DNA of 64,000 nt from Leptobrachium leishanense (GCA_009667805.1 CM019066.1:2604001-2668000), one strand, 5' to 3'; counted from the stretch's first letter, positions 34,676 through 46,245 are shown. Numbers and translations: made by a program. The notes: generated by a model not told the origin, from the sequence alone.

Positions 34676-34848
34676 GTTTCAACAGTGCCCTTTGCCTTGA
34701 ATTTGCGAATGATGCTTCCTATGGTCTCTCTTGGTATGTTTAACATCTTTGCAATCTTCTTATAGCCATTGCCCTTCCTGTGAAGAGTAATCACCTCTTT
34801 TCTTGTCTTCCTGGACCATTCTCTTGACTTCACCATGTTTGTAACCAC
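34315..34848 (-). pseudogene. Chimeric ORF: Tc1 DNA-binding region fused to CR1 RT
   Basis: A single 177-codon frame begins at the Tc1 transposase ATG. Residues 1-59 carry the helix-turn-helix region (SREWSRKTRKEVITLHRKG, then NGYKKIAKMLNIPRETIGSI). At about residue 60 (TVETL|GCVGRG) it passes without a frame change into the CR1 RT thumb (SSRKREVLMPLYRALVRP ... ERVQRRATKMVYGLKE) and stops within it. The fusion arose by CR1 insertion. It has no catalytic residues of either enzyme and no evidence of expression. It could in principle still bind Tc1 ends. Confidence 0.85.
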
Positions 34849-35214
34849 ACCAGTAAATGTCTAGAAGGAGCTGAGTATCACAGTCATTTTAAAGCTGCCT
34901 AATTGGTGCTTATTATGCTTTATTGCTGCTCCGTGACATCCACAGGTGTTTTCAATACCTGATTGAAAACACTTGAATGAACCTCTGTTCTTCAGAGTGG
35001 TAGTCTTTAAGGGGTTGAATAATTGTGTCAATGAAGAATTCACAAAAGAAACATTTACTACTGTATTGCAAAACCAATTGATGTCATTTTAGTTGCATAT
35101 GGTTCTTTAAAAAGTCCTTGTAGGATTTCATTCTGAATACAATTACAAATGTACACTAAATTCCCTAAAACCCTTTACAGCATTGGGGGTTGAATAATTT
35201 TGAACACAACTGTA

Positions 35215-35504
35215 TGTGTGTCTACATATGCTGTGCATTCTCCGTTATGTACGTCTTTGTGATTTCGCTGTCATGTATTGAGTAATGCAACATTAACCCC
35301 TTAGTGACCAGGCGGTTTTACAAAAGTCCATCCTTTAGTGCCCGCTGCTGTTTTTACGTTTCTGTGCTGTTTGTGTTTAGGTCTAAGTTTTTTTGAAACT
35401 TAATCCCCAAAATCTACAACCGCCAAAAAGATCCCAGCTAAATAGTTTCAAAATTTTGTCCCGAGAATAGAAATACCCAATTTTTACATGTTTTTGCTTT
35501 TTAA
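35215..35504. mobile_element. piggyBac-like left end (partial)
   Basis: TTAACCCCTTAGTGACCAGG at 35293 has the TTAA target and CCCCTT-type terminus of the piggyBac-like MITEs here. A matching right terminus was not found. A second element begins at 35505. Confidence 0.4.
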
Positions 35505-36294
35505 CCACTTCACTGCTGAGCCATTTCAACTCTATGCGCTGAGCTCATTCTGACCGCTTTATGCTCATCATTTTTAAACGCCAGCCTAGGTCCTATTTTA
35601 GTAAACCCCCCCCCCAGACAATTAAAAAAAAAATTGAATTTATTTATTATTTTTTTTTAAGAAAAATTTATTTTTACATCAAACCTGGTCATGGTATCAT
35701 TGGAAAGGCCGTGATCAAGCCTCTCCAATGATATGAAACATAACCCTCTAGCTGCCACGGATCGGGAGATGGGGGATCCAAAGGATCCCCCTATCTCCAC
35801 TTGGCAGGTAGGGGGTTAACTGGCCCACTGACGTCCTCACATATATGGTGAGGATGTCAGTGGGAGGGGGGTGACCCGGAGGCTTGGCTGACATCCAAGA
35901 TGTCAGCCACGTCCAGGTTTGAATCACGATCCGGCAGCGAGACGGTTAAAAATGCAAGACTGTCCCCTTTCCAGCAGTACAATTTGTGGGCTTCTAGGTG
36001 GAATGGTTGGGGAGATAGAGGGCTCCCCCTCCCCTTCCACCTTTTTCCATTGCAGGCACCGGGGGTGCCTGCTGATGACATAATCACGCAACGTGATGAC
36101 GTCACCGTGACAGCCAGGCCCCCTCAAAAGGCGGGGCAGACTCTAGGCCTGCCAAAACGCCGAGGGAGCCCAGCGAGGGAGGTGTGTATTGGGAGGAGGG
36201 ACGGTTAGGAGACCCGGACGTACCATGTGCATCCGCGGGTCTGAAGGAGACCTGTAGCCATGATGTACATGGTATGTCCGCGGTTGGGAAATAG
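35505..36294. mobile_element. piggyBac-like MITE, hairpin-rich
   Basis: TTAA flanks both sides (35501-35504, 36295-36298). Terminal similarity is weak (CCACTTCACTGCTGAG against CTATTTCCCAACCGCGG reversed). The interior has hairpins: GGTATCATTGGAAAGGCC with CTCTCCAATGATA, GGAGATGGGGGATCC with GGATCCCCCTATCTCC, and TGACGTCCTCACATATATGG with TGAGGATGTCA. It shares the ATTGGAAAGGCC block with 46558-47711. No transposase. Confidence 0.55.
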
Positions 36295-36385
36295 TTAAAG
36301 TGTGTCCACATTTTCACATTCACGGTAATGTCACAGTTGCATTGCTACGGGTTGTTCGTTTGAGATCAGACAATGTATCCCTTTA

Positions 36386-36849
36386 CCCCTTCACTACCAA
36401 GTGATTTTCCAAAAAAAAAACAATGTCAGGAACCAATGTTTTTTTAAAAAATAACTTTTAATTAATTATACAGTAAGAAATATTTGGGCATATTCCCAGT
36501 GTATATCCTATTGTAATAATTTATTTGGTCTGGAGATGGCGCTATGTACTGCCAAATTGAGTTGCAGCCATTACAGGGAACATGAGCTGCGACTTTATCG
36601 GGTGCTGAATGTCCGATGTCAGGACATTCAGTTTGCTGATTTTACATAGTTTTAGCTCTTTGGGCATTACACCCACAGGGCTAAAACATTGGGGGCACCT
36701 TCTGCAGCCCAAAAACAAATATAATTAGTTTGCAGCAAGTTAATTTTATTTGCTTTTAGGCTGCAGAGCTGCAGATCGAGATATCTCGATATCGGGCACC
36801 GGATGGTGCCTATGAAGCCTGAGATATCTCGATCTCGGTAGTGGAGGGG
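36386..36849. mobile_element. piggyBac-like MITE
   Basis: Termini CCCCTTCACTACC and GGTAGTGGAGGGG are flanked by TTTA (mutated) and TTAA. The 464-bp element contains an inner palindrome GAGATATCTCGATATCGGGC / TGAGATATCTCGATCTCGG. Non-coding. Confidence 0.75.
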
Positions 36850-36853
36850 TTAA

Positions 36854-37474
36854 TATCCAAGAATGTTTCTCCATCAGAAATATGCAGTCTTATTTTGTGA
36901 TATTCTATCTGTATCTATCTACCCATCAATATTTATCTTTCTGTGAATGTACATATCCGGTACAGCGCAGTGTTGCTCTAGTAGTTATGGTGTCTCTCAC
37001 AGTTCACCGCCCATAGGTTGGATATACATACAAAACAAACCGCAAAACATCATGGTGCAGAATATCATATGCACAAGAAACACTCTATAGATGTGTGTAT
37101 TCAACTCACAAATAAAGAGCCCTAACACTGGCTCTGAGCGGGTCTGCGCCTCTGGGTTTGGTGTTTTCTCTCTTCTCAGGTAAACCAAACCTTGCTGAGA
37201 TATTTTCTTGAGCCACAGTTTTATACCAAAATTACGGAAACAAAAAAAGGCACGGAGAATGCTCTCCTGGTGTTAATCTGGATTCTCACGGCCCAACACG
37301 TTTTTTTGCCACTTTTGAACTTGCAGTTGGTGGAGTCACCGTAGCTCTAAGAAAGGCACGTGTGGATTTTTTGCTCAACTGGATAAACCTGTAAAACCAC
37401 CATGGATTCAGAGACGTGGCTTTAAAATCACATTTAATAAAAAATAAGTAAAAATAAAAAATAAAACAAATAAT
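36854..37474. other. Unassigned, possible Penelope-like segment
   Basis: No gene. On the minus strand 37300-37470 follows a GAAACG motif with an A/T-rich stretch, as does the 21.5-kb locus, hinting at a shared retroelement tail. Confidence 0.35.
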
Positions 37475-37530
37475 CACATCTCCAGGTCGCGTTTCGCCGT
37501 ATCAAACGGCTTCATCAGGTGTAACCACTA
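37475..37530 (-). ncRNA. Hammerhead-like core motif (better of two)
   Basis: The minus strand reads ACACCTGATGAAGCCG, TTTGATACGGCGAAACGCG. This gives CUGAUGA, a stem GCCGU/ACGGC with a UUGAU loop, then GAAAC, the order of hammerhead boxes. An extra A separates CUGAUGA from the stem, and stems I and III are poorly defined (only CAC/GUG seen). Relation to Penelope-like elements is inferred. Confidence 0.35.
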
Positions 37531-38879
37531 GATAATACTCTAGATAAAGAAATCAGTTGGATTTGATTCTTTTTTTAGATGTTTTTTTCTTTCTTTCAGT
37601 GGAAGCAATAAATGCTGAGCAGAAGAATAATTCAGTGCAGGAATAGGTCTTATCGATTTAATCAGCTTTAATTATGAGCGTACTAGATGAACCGCTTGCT
37701 TCTTATCTGCTGTCACCATCAATGTTGTTTATGTTCCTTTTTATCTTGTTTACCGGCAGGCGAGATGCACACTTCTCGTTATCTGGAGCTGAGGACGCAG
37801 TGGTTAGATGTCCGTGGTCAGTAGACAGCCCTGTCAGAACAGATGACCTTGTTGATCAACGCTTTTAGCGTCTTCACATGGATTTCATCTTGTTCTGCGG
37901 CAAACAAACCACACGACGTGTCGCAACGCGTGTTAGCAAAACGCCCGTCCGGGTTGGTTTGACTTTTAAACAGGCCGACCCAATGGCCGTGCTGTGTCTT
38001 ATCCGGGAAATCTAGGTCACTTGTTACATGTCGGTTAAAAGAAAACTCAGATAAAAAACTGTCCTTTAGCACAAAGTGCTAATAAGATGCACATCGGACA
38101 ATATGAAGCCTGACATCTCACCGCAAGCCTGGGGAGTTAATCCTTGTTAGTCAAAATATAAGGGTTTAGTCACTAGCCGCCATCTTCCCATCGAACGGTG
38201 GTTTTACTTTGGCGACTTCAAGTATGGTGAGACTTTGTTGAATTCACTGTTTAGGGAAATGTTACCATAGTTCATCGTACTTTCTCGTTGTTTATTTTGC
38301 TTCTCGGCGTAGTTTTCTGTGGTTTCTGCGTCAACGTTGTCCAGCATTGGTTTTACCGTTGTTGTTTCTGTCAGAGTTCAGTGGAGATTGGCGTTTTATA
38401 ATCGCCGTCATAGAGTGTATATACTGTATTATTCCCCAATGTGGCAAACAATGATGGAACAAGGTTGAATGGAGAATAGTCGCAGTTTACTCAGCTCGCA
38501 GAAGAATAATGGTGGTTACATTGTTCATCGCTTTGCCTGCAGTTGTTGAATATTCTTTCTCTGGATTCACCGATGTTCGCAATAATTAAACAATGGTGAT
38601 TATAACGATCATTTGCAACATTTCTTGAAAAACCCATTTATTATACTGTCTGTAAAACCACAATTAGAAGGCGTTGTGCTGTTGTGTATCTATAGCTATT
38701 GCTATAGGTCGTGACTTGACATACCTCTACGGCACTCGTAGCATGCTTACCATCAAGAACCCAAAGAGGGACATTTGCCTTTTAGGGAACCCCCTAACCA
38801 GAGGGACGTTAAGAGAGAAAGGTGGGACAGAGGTATTAGGGCCTGAAACAGGGACTGGCCCTCTTAGATAAGCACACTA
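37531..38879. other. Unassigned
   Basis: About 1.35 kb of sequence without a recognised gene or element. Short frames at 37674-37868 and 37818-38072 overlap on opposite strands and have no recognisable domains. Confidence 0.5.
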
Positions 38880-39781
38880 ACAGGGTTATCCAAAGAGATT
38901 CGAAAAGTCACCGCACGTTCGGTGACTTTTCGTTCTCTTCAATTCGGTTCCTTTTGCCGATTGCATTTCGGTGACCCTGCGGTGTATTCAGCAAACACCA
39001 CAGGGTCCCCGAATTGCAGGGAAAAGCTGCCGTAAACTCACCGAAAACTAACCGAATGCACGCTGAAAACAAGCAAAAACATCTGGATTAACCTTCGAAG
39101 AGGAGCCGAACAGGAGCCGAAAAGGAGCCGAATCACACAGAGCCGAAGCAGCTGTGACGTAGAGGAGGCAGTGAATAAATTAGAAAAACCATTTGTATGA
39201 ATCTGGGAAAAAGAAACGCTGTTTGCAAAGAAACTACTGAGCGAAAATGTCTGAAATTTTCACAGGAGGTCCAGGGAATGATCATAAAGAGGGCTGTTAC
39301 AAAAAAAATAAGCAAACTGAAAAAAAAAAAAAAAAATCTGACTTTTAATTTTTTTTTAAAAATTCAGAAAAATGCTTAAAGTATCCTAAAAAATCTATAA
39401 ATAAAGAGACTTTTTGCTGCAGAATTTTATAATGAACGGTTTATTAGATATTGAATTAAAACGGGAATATTTTTAACATTGAAGCCTATGGGATTCTCCT
39501 GAATAAATTTTGCCGAATTAAACCACCGAATGGCAGGGCATTAGGGGAACCTTTCACTGCTGGTTTGTGTTCTCTGAATAGCCGAAGCAGTGCTTTTTGA
39601 TGGGGATTTCACTGCCCTCGAACAGGGACCGAACAGGCACCGTATGTGCAGGCAATTCGCCAGGATTTGGCGAATTGCCTGCTCTCTGGATAGCCGAATG
39701 GCCAGGAAAGGTAACCGAACGCTGATTTTCAGCGTTCGGTTACCTTTCTCAAGCAATTCGAATCTCTTTGGATAACCCTGT
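38880..39781 (+). mobile_element. CAGGGTTATCC-family element, near-complete copy
   Basis: Termini ACAGGGTTATCCAAAGAGAT / ATCTCTTTGGATAACCCTGT are perfect and extend inward (TTCGAA). TA flanks both sides (38878-38879, 39782-39783), the clearest target duplication for this family in the window. The body parallels 8646-9530, including the hairpin AAAGTCACCGCACGTTCGG. Non-coding. Confidence 0.88.
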
Positions 39782-39783
39782 TA

Positions 39784-40210
39784 GGCTTGGGTCAGACGAA
39801 CGCAGTGTGAACGTACGTTTAGCCTCACTTTATTACGGCTGTGGTAGCAGCAAATGACGTCCAACGCAGGCCCACACACGAAGTACAGCCGCACGAAAGT
39901 TCGGCCGCGCAACGCAAGTGGCAAACATATGCATTTTCGCAAGAACGTCAAACCGCTAGTACTGACGTACAGAGTGCGCTGCGTCCGCATAGCGGCTTGT
40001 GTGTGTGATTAGGAGACGTCAGATGCTGCTCATGTCCGGCCAACATAACATCCAGACACCCAAAGTTTCCTGGTTTGGATCCATAAAAAATCACGGCCGT
40101 AATTGCTCATCGTGTGACTGCTATCGTGTATTCCGTGAAAAAGTACGTCCATGCGTTCGGACGCACTTTTTTACGGACGATGCGAAAAATGCGTTCATCT
40201 TACCCTAGCC
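39784..40210. mobile_element. Harbinger-like MITE (GGCTNGGGTCAGACG)
   Basis: Termini GGCTTGGGTCAGACGAACGC and TACCCTAGCC are flanked by TTA on both sides (39781-39783, 40211-40213), the target type of PIF/Harbinger elements. The element is 427 bp. It is the same family as 56503-56927, in reverse orientation inside (ACGTCCAACGCAGGCC, GCCGCGCAACGCAAGTG). It abuts the preceding element, so the two share target bases. Confidence 0.85.
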
Positions 40211-40494
40211 TTAAGAGTAGCGTTTCCAGATCGGTCATGTTTTCCTGGACACATCTTAATATTCCATGCAGAGGGGAGCACAGGATGAAGTGCTGCCATG
40301 CAACATGTATAATTCATATGCTGCAAAAAGTAAATTAAAGCAGACCACCTGGTACCCCCCCAGCATATAAATTCTACATGCTACAGGGTTGCATTTTTCC
40401 ATGCATTGCCCCATTGGTAGGAATGGAATTCCACGGAAGCGTCATCAGTTAGCACCAGGTCCTAGCTGTGTACCGTTCAGCGCATCCCTCCAAC

Positions 40495-40815
40495 ACAACT
40501 GTGGAGAAGCAAGTCTCGACTTTACGAGAAGCGGGTTCAACCTAACCACCAGGTCGCTGATCTACAATCATGGAAAGATGACCCGATCCCACTCAGAAGA
40601 CGCCACCAGCGAGTGTCCTTGGGCAAGACACCTAACGATATGGATGCGCCAACCTCACAAAATACTTGTACATCTCATAGATTGTAAATTTGGGAACAGA
40701 GTCCCCTGAATCAGGCCATATCATCCATGTGTGGTATTCCAATGTATCAACCCCGTTTACACTGATCGTGTAAAGCGCTGTGGAATATGTGGCGCCATAT
40801 AAACAAAGGATAATA
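40495..40815 (+). mobile_element. SINE-like element with L2-type tail
   Basis: A possible B box (GCGGGTTCAACCTAACC) at about 40530, the core TGTCCTTGGGCAAGACACC at about 40616, and a tail with GTAAAGCGCTGTGGAATATG, GCGCCATATAAAC and AATAATAAA. The core is identical to that of the SINE at 15890-16095 but the tail matches the L2-like LINE instead. The 5' limit is uncertain. Confidence 0.7.
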
Positions 40816-41490
40816 ATAAATAACATACATCTAGTAAAATACATCTATTTCTATATCTTTTTCATACGTAGATTTTATGGGAAAAAAAATTCCCCCATTG
40901 GCTTAAAGAAACCCCATTGGTTTTGTTTTCCGTTTTATTTTTTACTCCTCATATCTCACTTGTTAGTGAATAGACCCCTAGGATTGCTCATTATTGGCTT
41001 CAGCAACCCAGCCCGTCGGCTGAGCATCTTTGGAAATGTAGTTAATCACAACTGAAGTGCTAAGGCTTTGCACGTGGATATGTTTAGGTCTACAGTGAAA
41101 TTATTTAGCTTTATATATTATATATATATATTTTCTTATAAAACCAAACAGAACATTGCATCATATTAAAATCCTCCTCATGGTGGAGGGGAACACATGG
41201 CAGCCATTTGTTCCAGGGACACAGCTGGACCCAGACTGATAATACAGGACAGGGAACAACTTAAAAAATCAGACTTTCTGTCTCTAAACAAACTGTAACA
41301 GATGAGTAAAGGAAATGTGAGGGAACAAGGCAGCGATTAATTAGCAGGATTATAGCCTATTATTAATTTTGTTCCCGTTCTGATGTTAAGACTCAAATAA
41401 AATGATTGCTGTGACAGTGACGACTAAAATGTCCTTCACAGATGTTCCAGAATGACCTTTCCCATCATGCTCAGCCAAACATCAGTACTA
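40816..41490. other. Unassigned
   Basis: About 675 bp; an AT microsatellite at 41105-41135 is the only feature seen. Confidence 0.5.
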
Positions 41491-41599
41491 TGGGCTGTAT
41501 TCCAAAACTGGTGTAAACTTACCCAGAGCTGGTGTAAACTTAGCAACTCCATGGACTGATGGCTCAGGGATGTTTACACCAGGGTCAGAATAGGGCCCT
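41491..41599. mobile_element. Short MITE-like element
   Basis: TGGGCTGTATTCCAAAACTG at the left and GTCAGAATAGGGCCC at the right form imperfect inverted ends. The interior TGGTGTAAACTTACCCAGAG matches, reversed, the sequence at 9885-9999. Target duplication not clear. Confidence 0.5.
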
Positions 41600-41856
41600 A
41601 TGTTGGCAGCATTTGTGGGAAAGTCCAGGAAATGGTTAATCAGGGTGAGATGATGGAGAACGAGTAAAGAATTCACACAGGGAACGTGTCAACAATAGAA
41701 ACAATATGATTTAAATGGCAATGTTACATCATAACACGAGTGACACCATGCTATGTGATGCCACATGGCATGGGGGGGGGGGTGTAGTAGCAAATCCAGT
41801 GACCGAATCACATGATGTTATTATTTCATTTCACTCCTTTTTGTTACACAGTAAAA
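41600..41856. other. Unassigned spacer
   Basis: Includes a 10-bp G run at about 41773; nothing else recognised. Confidence 0.4.
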
Positions 41857-42032
41857 CAGTGTATCCCAAACCTCTCCCCAGGTCCCCCTAACAGGCCAGG
41901 TTTGCAGATATCTGAAGCACAGGTGATATGATTTGCTGCTCAGTGATTGCAGGATTCACTCTGCATTTCCTCAAGGTGATCCTTAAAACCTGTCCTGGTT
42001 GAGAGTCCTGAGGACAGGTTTGAGAAACACTG
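41857..42032. mobile_element. hAT MITE with perfect 8-bp duplication CAGTAAAA
   Basis: CAGTGTATCCCAAACC at the left and GGTTTGAGAAACACTG at the right are inverted ends. CAGTAAAA occurs at 41849-41856 and 42033-42040. It is a 176-bp member of the family also seen at 10439 and 53065. The right duplicate continues as CAGTAAAACCTTGGATTGAG, which looks like the start of another dispersed repeat that served as target. Confidence 0.93.
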
Positions 42033-42269
42033 CAGTAAAACCTTGGATTGAGAGTAACTTGGTCTGTGAGTGTTTTGCAAGACGAGCAACTTTCTTTTTT
42101 ATAAATTTTAACTTGATAAACAAGCGAGGTCTTACAATACGAGCAGCGCGCGCTGAGTGTGCCTGTGTGACCCGTCCTCCCTGTGTCCGTCGCAGCATTC
42201 TGACGTCTCGACAAGGTGGGCCACAAGGTGTAATGTGCATAATAGTATAGCATGATACAACAAGTTCTG
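42033..42269. repeat. Dispersed repeat fragment (CCTTGGATTGAGAGTAACTTGG)
   Basis: CTTGGATTGAGAGTAACTTG and GTGTTTTGCAAGACGAGC resemble a common vertebrate repeat with self-complementary modules. Only the left part is apparent and its class is unassigned. Confidence 0.4.
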
Positions 42270-43000
42270 TAGCGCTGTGTAATGGGTGAGACAGAATAAC
42301 AAATATATATACACGTTAGACACACAGAACGGGAGGAGAGAAGACCCTGCTTGAGAGCTTACAATCTAAGAGGGGAGGAGTGACACACTAAGTGAGGGTA
42401 ATAACTGAGTATGTGAAGTCTCAGGGTGCGTGTGGGCTGTTTGGGAACATGGGGCAGGAAATGTACAGTTGGGAAATTGTGGAGTGAGTAGATAGGCATC
42501 TCTAAAGTAATGTGTTTTCAGAGACTTCTTGAAGGACTGGAGAGACGGGGAGAGTCTAATGATGTGGGGGAGGGAATTCCATAAAGAGGGGACAGTTCAG
42601 GAGAAGTCCTGAAGGTGAGAGATGGGGGTGCGGGTACAAGGAGATGATAACAGATCATTGGCAGAGCGAAGTGGTCAGGATCGGCTATACCTACTAATAA
42701 GGGAGGAGATGTACCTGCTAATAAGGGAGGAGATGTACCTGTTAATAAGGGAGGAGATGTAGGCAGGGGCGAGGTTATGGAGAGCTTAGTTTGTACGTGA
42801 GCACCAATATTTTGAATTGGATTCTGAAGGAAACAGGAAGCCAGTGTAGAGATTGACAAAAGGGGTGAGGTGTGAGATATGCGTGAGGTGAGGTGTATGA
42901 GTCTGGCACAGGCGTTCATTACAGACTATAGAGGGAGAAACTGGGATCTCTTAAGATCAACGAGAAGGAGGTTACAGTAGTCAAGGCGGGAGATGAGATT
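42270..43000 (-). mobile_element. L2-like LINE, 5'-truncated, degenerate
   Basis: The minus strand carries the L2-like 3' end (GTAGCGCTGTGTAATGGGTG region on the plus strand) and a broken ORF2 C terminus at 42518-42919 (NACARLIHLTSR, then frame changes). It parallels 17000-17780. A short direct repetition at 42695-42770 (GGGAGGAGATGTACCT) duplicates part of the coding region. Confidence 0.82.
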
Positions 43001-45361
43001 TAATACTGATACAGCTTTTTATAACTCCCCTCTGAAGGAGTAAATTACCCCCACTGAAGCTCCTCTCCTGCAGTGTTTTGTGTACAGACGGACTAGCGCA
43101 CCTCTCTCTCCATTTCACCAGCAGAAGCATGAAGCTATGGAGTAGTGGCCCACAAGGTAGTGGCCAGGGTGAAATTGTTACCTTGTCTCCCTTGCCAGCC
43201 CTCCTTTGATTCATAGGCTGGTGCCACACGAGGGCAGAAAGTATGTCTGTTGTACAGACATACTTTTGCACAGACGTACTTGTGAACACCACATGATGCA
43301 CATGAATTTTGACATTGCAGATAAAAAAACTTGAGAAGTATGAAAGCTGAAGAATCCGTTGTGTTCCGTAGTCAGAGTTTCCTACACATGTGACAGATGT
43401 CAAATGAGCGCTCGTCTAATGCCCTGTACTACGGCCTATAGAAAGCCTCCTGTGTGGAGACATGTCTCGACGTGCGTGCTAGCATTTTGACACTGATTTG
43501 TGTGTTGTTCTCTATATAATCCATCAAAATTCTATTCAGTGCATGTTATGAAGGACACATTTATTTAGTACACTCGTGGCAACCGCCATGGACTCAGTGT
43601 AAATGTATGTAACGCTCTCCTCCACTTGTCTCTTTCTCCCCAAAGTCTACCCAATTTCGCCCTCGTGGCTCCTTCTTCACTTACGTCTCTTCTGGCTCTT
43701 CTGTTCTCCCATTATTTGTGTCCCCCACATAGACTGCGTGCAGGAGGCTGTGCTCAGGGGAATTTCTCCCTTTCTTTTCTACTTTTAGGTTTCCATGTAC
43801 ACACTTTGGGTTTTTATTTAAAAATTATAAAAATCATGAAAATGATCAGTTTGTGATTATTGACAGTTTGTAAGGCCTATGGTCCCACATTAAACAATTA
43901 CCTGGGCACATGGGCTCCTGGAGGTAACACAACCAATTTTCATACAGCATCCCATTTGACTAAACATTATTGTAACAGATCTCTGTGCCCAGACAGGGTC
44001 ACATCTGCCAAATGCTGCTTCCTCGCTGGACACCCAGTTTCTCCTCATGACTCTCACACCTTTCTCTAGTACCTTAGCCGCAGCTTAAGGTCCGGTGCAT
44101 GTAGAGAGCCTGGCTAGCACCCCCAGAAATAAGCCAAAGCTGTAGACCTGGAGCCTTTCCTTGGCACAGCAGGCAGAAGATTCCTGGTACCCCAAATCAT
44201 GAGTCGTGACTTCAAGCTTGGTTAGGATAGAACTGGTTTAATCAAATTGACAAGCACAGATTTTAGGGGGACAGACAGAAGTAATTTACATATAAAAGAA
44301 TCACAGCCTCTTCTAGGAGGACCTAATCAAACTGATACAGATAATTGCACAAACATTGACTTCTTGGAATGAGAAATCTAATTACATTAGGTAGACAGTA
44401 CAGTAAACATTACATAACCTTTCTTAACCTAAAACAATGGGTGATTCTGATTGACAAATCGATTACAGCCTATTCAAATACACAGATAACATTGTACAAA
44501 GTCCATTTTGTCTCCAGCCATTTAAACACATTTTTCCAGAGGGAAACAGTCACTGTCTGGAAAGAAATTATACATTTATCTCAGCCGGACTAATATGAAA
44601 AAGTAGCCCATAATAGTTCCAGATGCGTGACTACAAAAGCTGCGTTCGCCTGGTTCAGAGGAACCGGCGACCGCAGAAATACTTCGCACTGTGTGCCGTG
44701 CGTCTGATGATTGCAGGAGATGGCAAACAGACCCAAAATCTCCCATTTAACTGCTGGGTCATAGTCTGTAGGCAGGAGGCAAGCCCACAGCCCAATCCAA
44801 GTCGCACAGTGACAGCGTGTTCTGTCACAACTATTATTGTATTTTTGTCACACTTGACAACACCTGGAACAGCATCTTCTGCAGTGATCCAGGCAGGATG
44901 GCCAGGTCGGTACCCAACCTGGAGACACATCCTCGCATCCCATTGAATTCACTGGATGCAGAGATTGCGCAGATAATTATACATTCCTCCCCTTGCACAG
45001 AAATACAGGAACGATGGGGGACATTTATCAAAGGCTTTACGCTGCAAAATCTCTGGAAACATGATGCAATCCAGTTTACCACAGAGGGAAATCTCCCAAA
45101 CAAGTACAATGGGTTTATTGTAGCATCTGATAATGGCGATATATTTACTTAACATGTTTATTTTGTTCACTTTTTTAAAGGAGACAAGAAGTCTACTGTC
45201 TGAATGTTGGCATAAAACCAACACCTCCCTGGGACATACAGGTTTGGTGTCGCTCTACATCATAAAGATCAAACTCCAGTACGAAACAAACGTACTCCAA
45301 GTGCCCCTTTCTACGGGGCGTGCCCCAGGGTAAAATAATTTACAGCTATGAGTCTCTAATC
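43001..45361. other. Unassigned 2.3-kb stretch
   Basis: The longest region without a recognised element. Several frames of 60-140 codons occur on both strands (for example 42981-43403 minus, 44623-44946 plus), but none shows a domain or supporting splice structure that I can defend. This is the part of the window where a host exon or regulatory sequence would be least surprising. Confidence 0.5.
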
Positions 45362-45497
45362 TAGGGGTCAGCAACTTTGACCCTCCAGATGTTTTGGAAC
45401 TACATTTCCCATGATTCTCAGCTACTCGTTAGATTGGCTTAGCGTCGTGGGAAATGTAGTTCCAAAACATCCGGCAGGTCAAGGTTGCCGACCCCTG
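45362..45497. mobile_element. Palindromic hAT-like MITE
   Basis: TAGGGGTCAGCAACTTTGAC ... GGTTGCCGACCCCTG, with long inner arms TTTTGGAACTACATTTCCCA / TGGGAAATGTAGTTCCAAAA. Flanks CTCTAATC and TTCTAAGC match at 6 of 8 positions. The 136-bp element is almost entirely foldback. Confidence 0.8.
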
Positions 45498-45786
45498 TTC
45501 TAAGCTACAATAAATATGAAACTTCCTGATGTCAAAAAGTAGATTTGCAATTCCAGACTTTGTGAAAACATCTGCCTGCTGCATCCGTTGGGTTCTTCTT
45601 CAACCTGGCACATCTCTGGTGATGCAGCATGGTCTGCAGTTCCTTCACTATTTTCTCAGAAGGATTGAAGTTCTCTTAGCTCGCAGACAGAGAAGCTTTT
45701 ATTAGTCTCCAATAATATGTTTCATTATTTTAATCACCAGTGAATTATGATATTTATTACAATTATCATAACAATTCCTTAAAAGC
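45498..45786. other. Unassigned spacer
   Basis: Nothing recognised. Confidence 0.4.
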
Positions 45787-46245
45787 CAGTGGTGTCACTA
45801 GGGGGGTGCGGACCGCACCGGGTGTCACCATCCTAAGCGGTGTTACACTGGCCCAGAAACTAACAAGCCTACTGTCAGGCTGAAAGGAATGGCTAGGGGA
45901 GGAAACCCAGCCAGTGCCAGACTGTAAGAAGAATGCTATCATTCCCACCCTCCTAAAAGCGTTTAGCTCGACCTCAGGCTGGCCAAGAAGGAGAGGTAGT
46001 GAAGGGTTAAAGGAGAGGTGTGGGGGGTATAGGAGCAAGGGAGAGAGTAAAGGAGTACAGGAATGGAGGTAAAGAAGCAGGGGTGGGTGGCGGGTAAAGT
46101 TTAAATGCTGTGGAGCCCTGTGATACACTAATACACACTGCAGATTACTGTGAGTATTATCGCTCATACAGGAGTAGATCCAAGGGGAAGAGGGCGACAC
46201 CACGAGTTACTGTATCTGGTGACACCAACCCTAGTGATGCCACTG
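45787..46245. mobile_element. hAT-type element CAGTGGTGTCACTAGGG
   Basis: Termini CAGTGGTGTCACTAGGG and CCCTAGTGATGCCACTG are clear inverted repeats typical of hAT. An 8-bp duplication was not found (TTAAAAGC against AACCCAGT). It carries one unit of the 54-bp repeat at 46108-46160. Confidence 0.75.

Noticed and set aside
35530..35550. Satellite-like CTGAGCTCATT in a piggyBac-like element
   Set aside because: Only about 11 bases match, with no further satellite sequence around.
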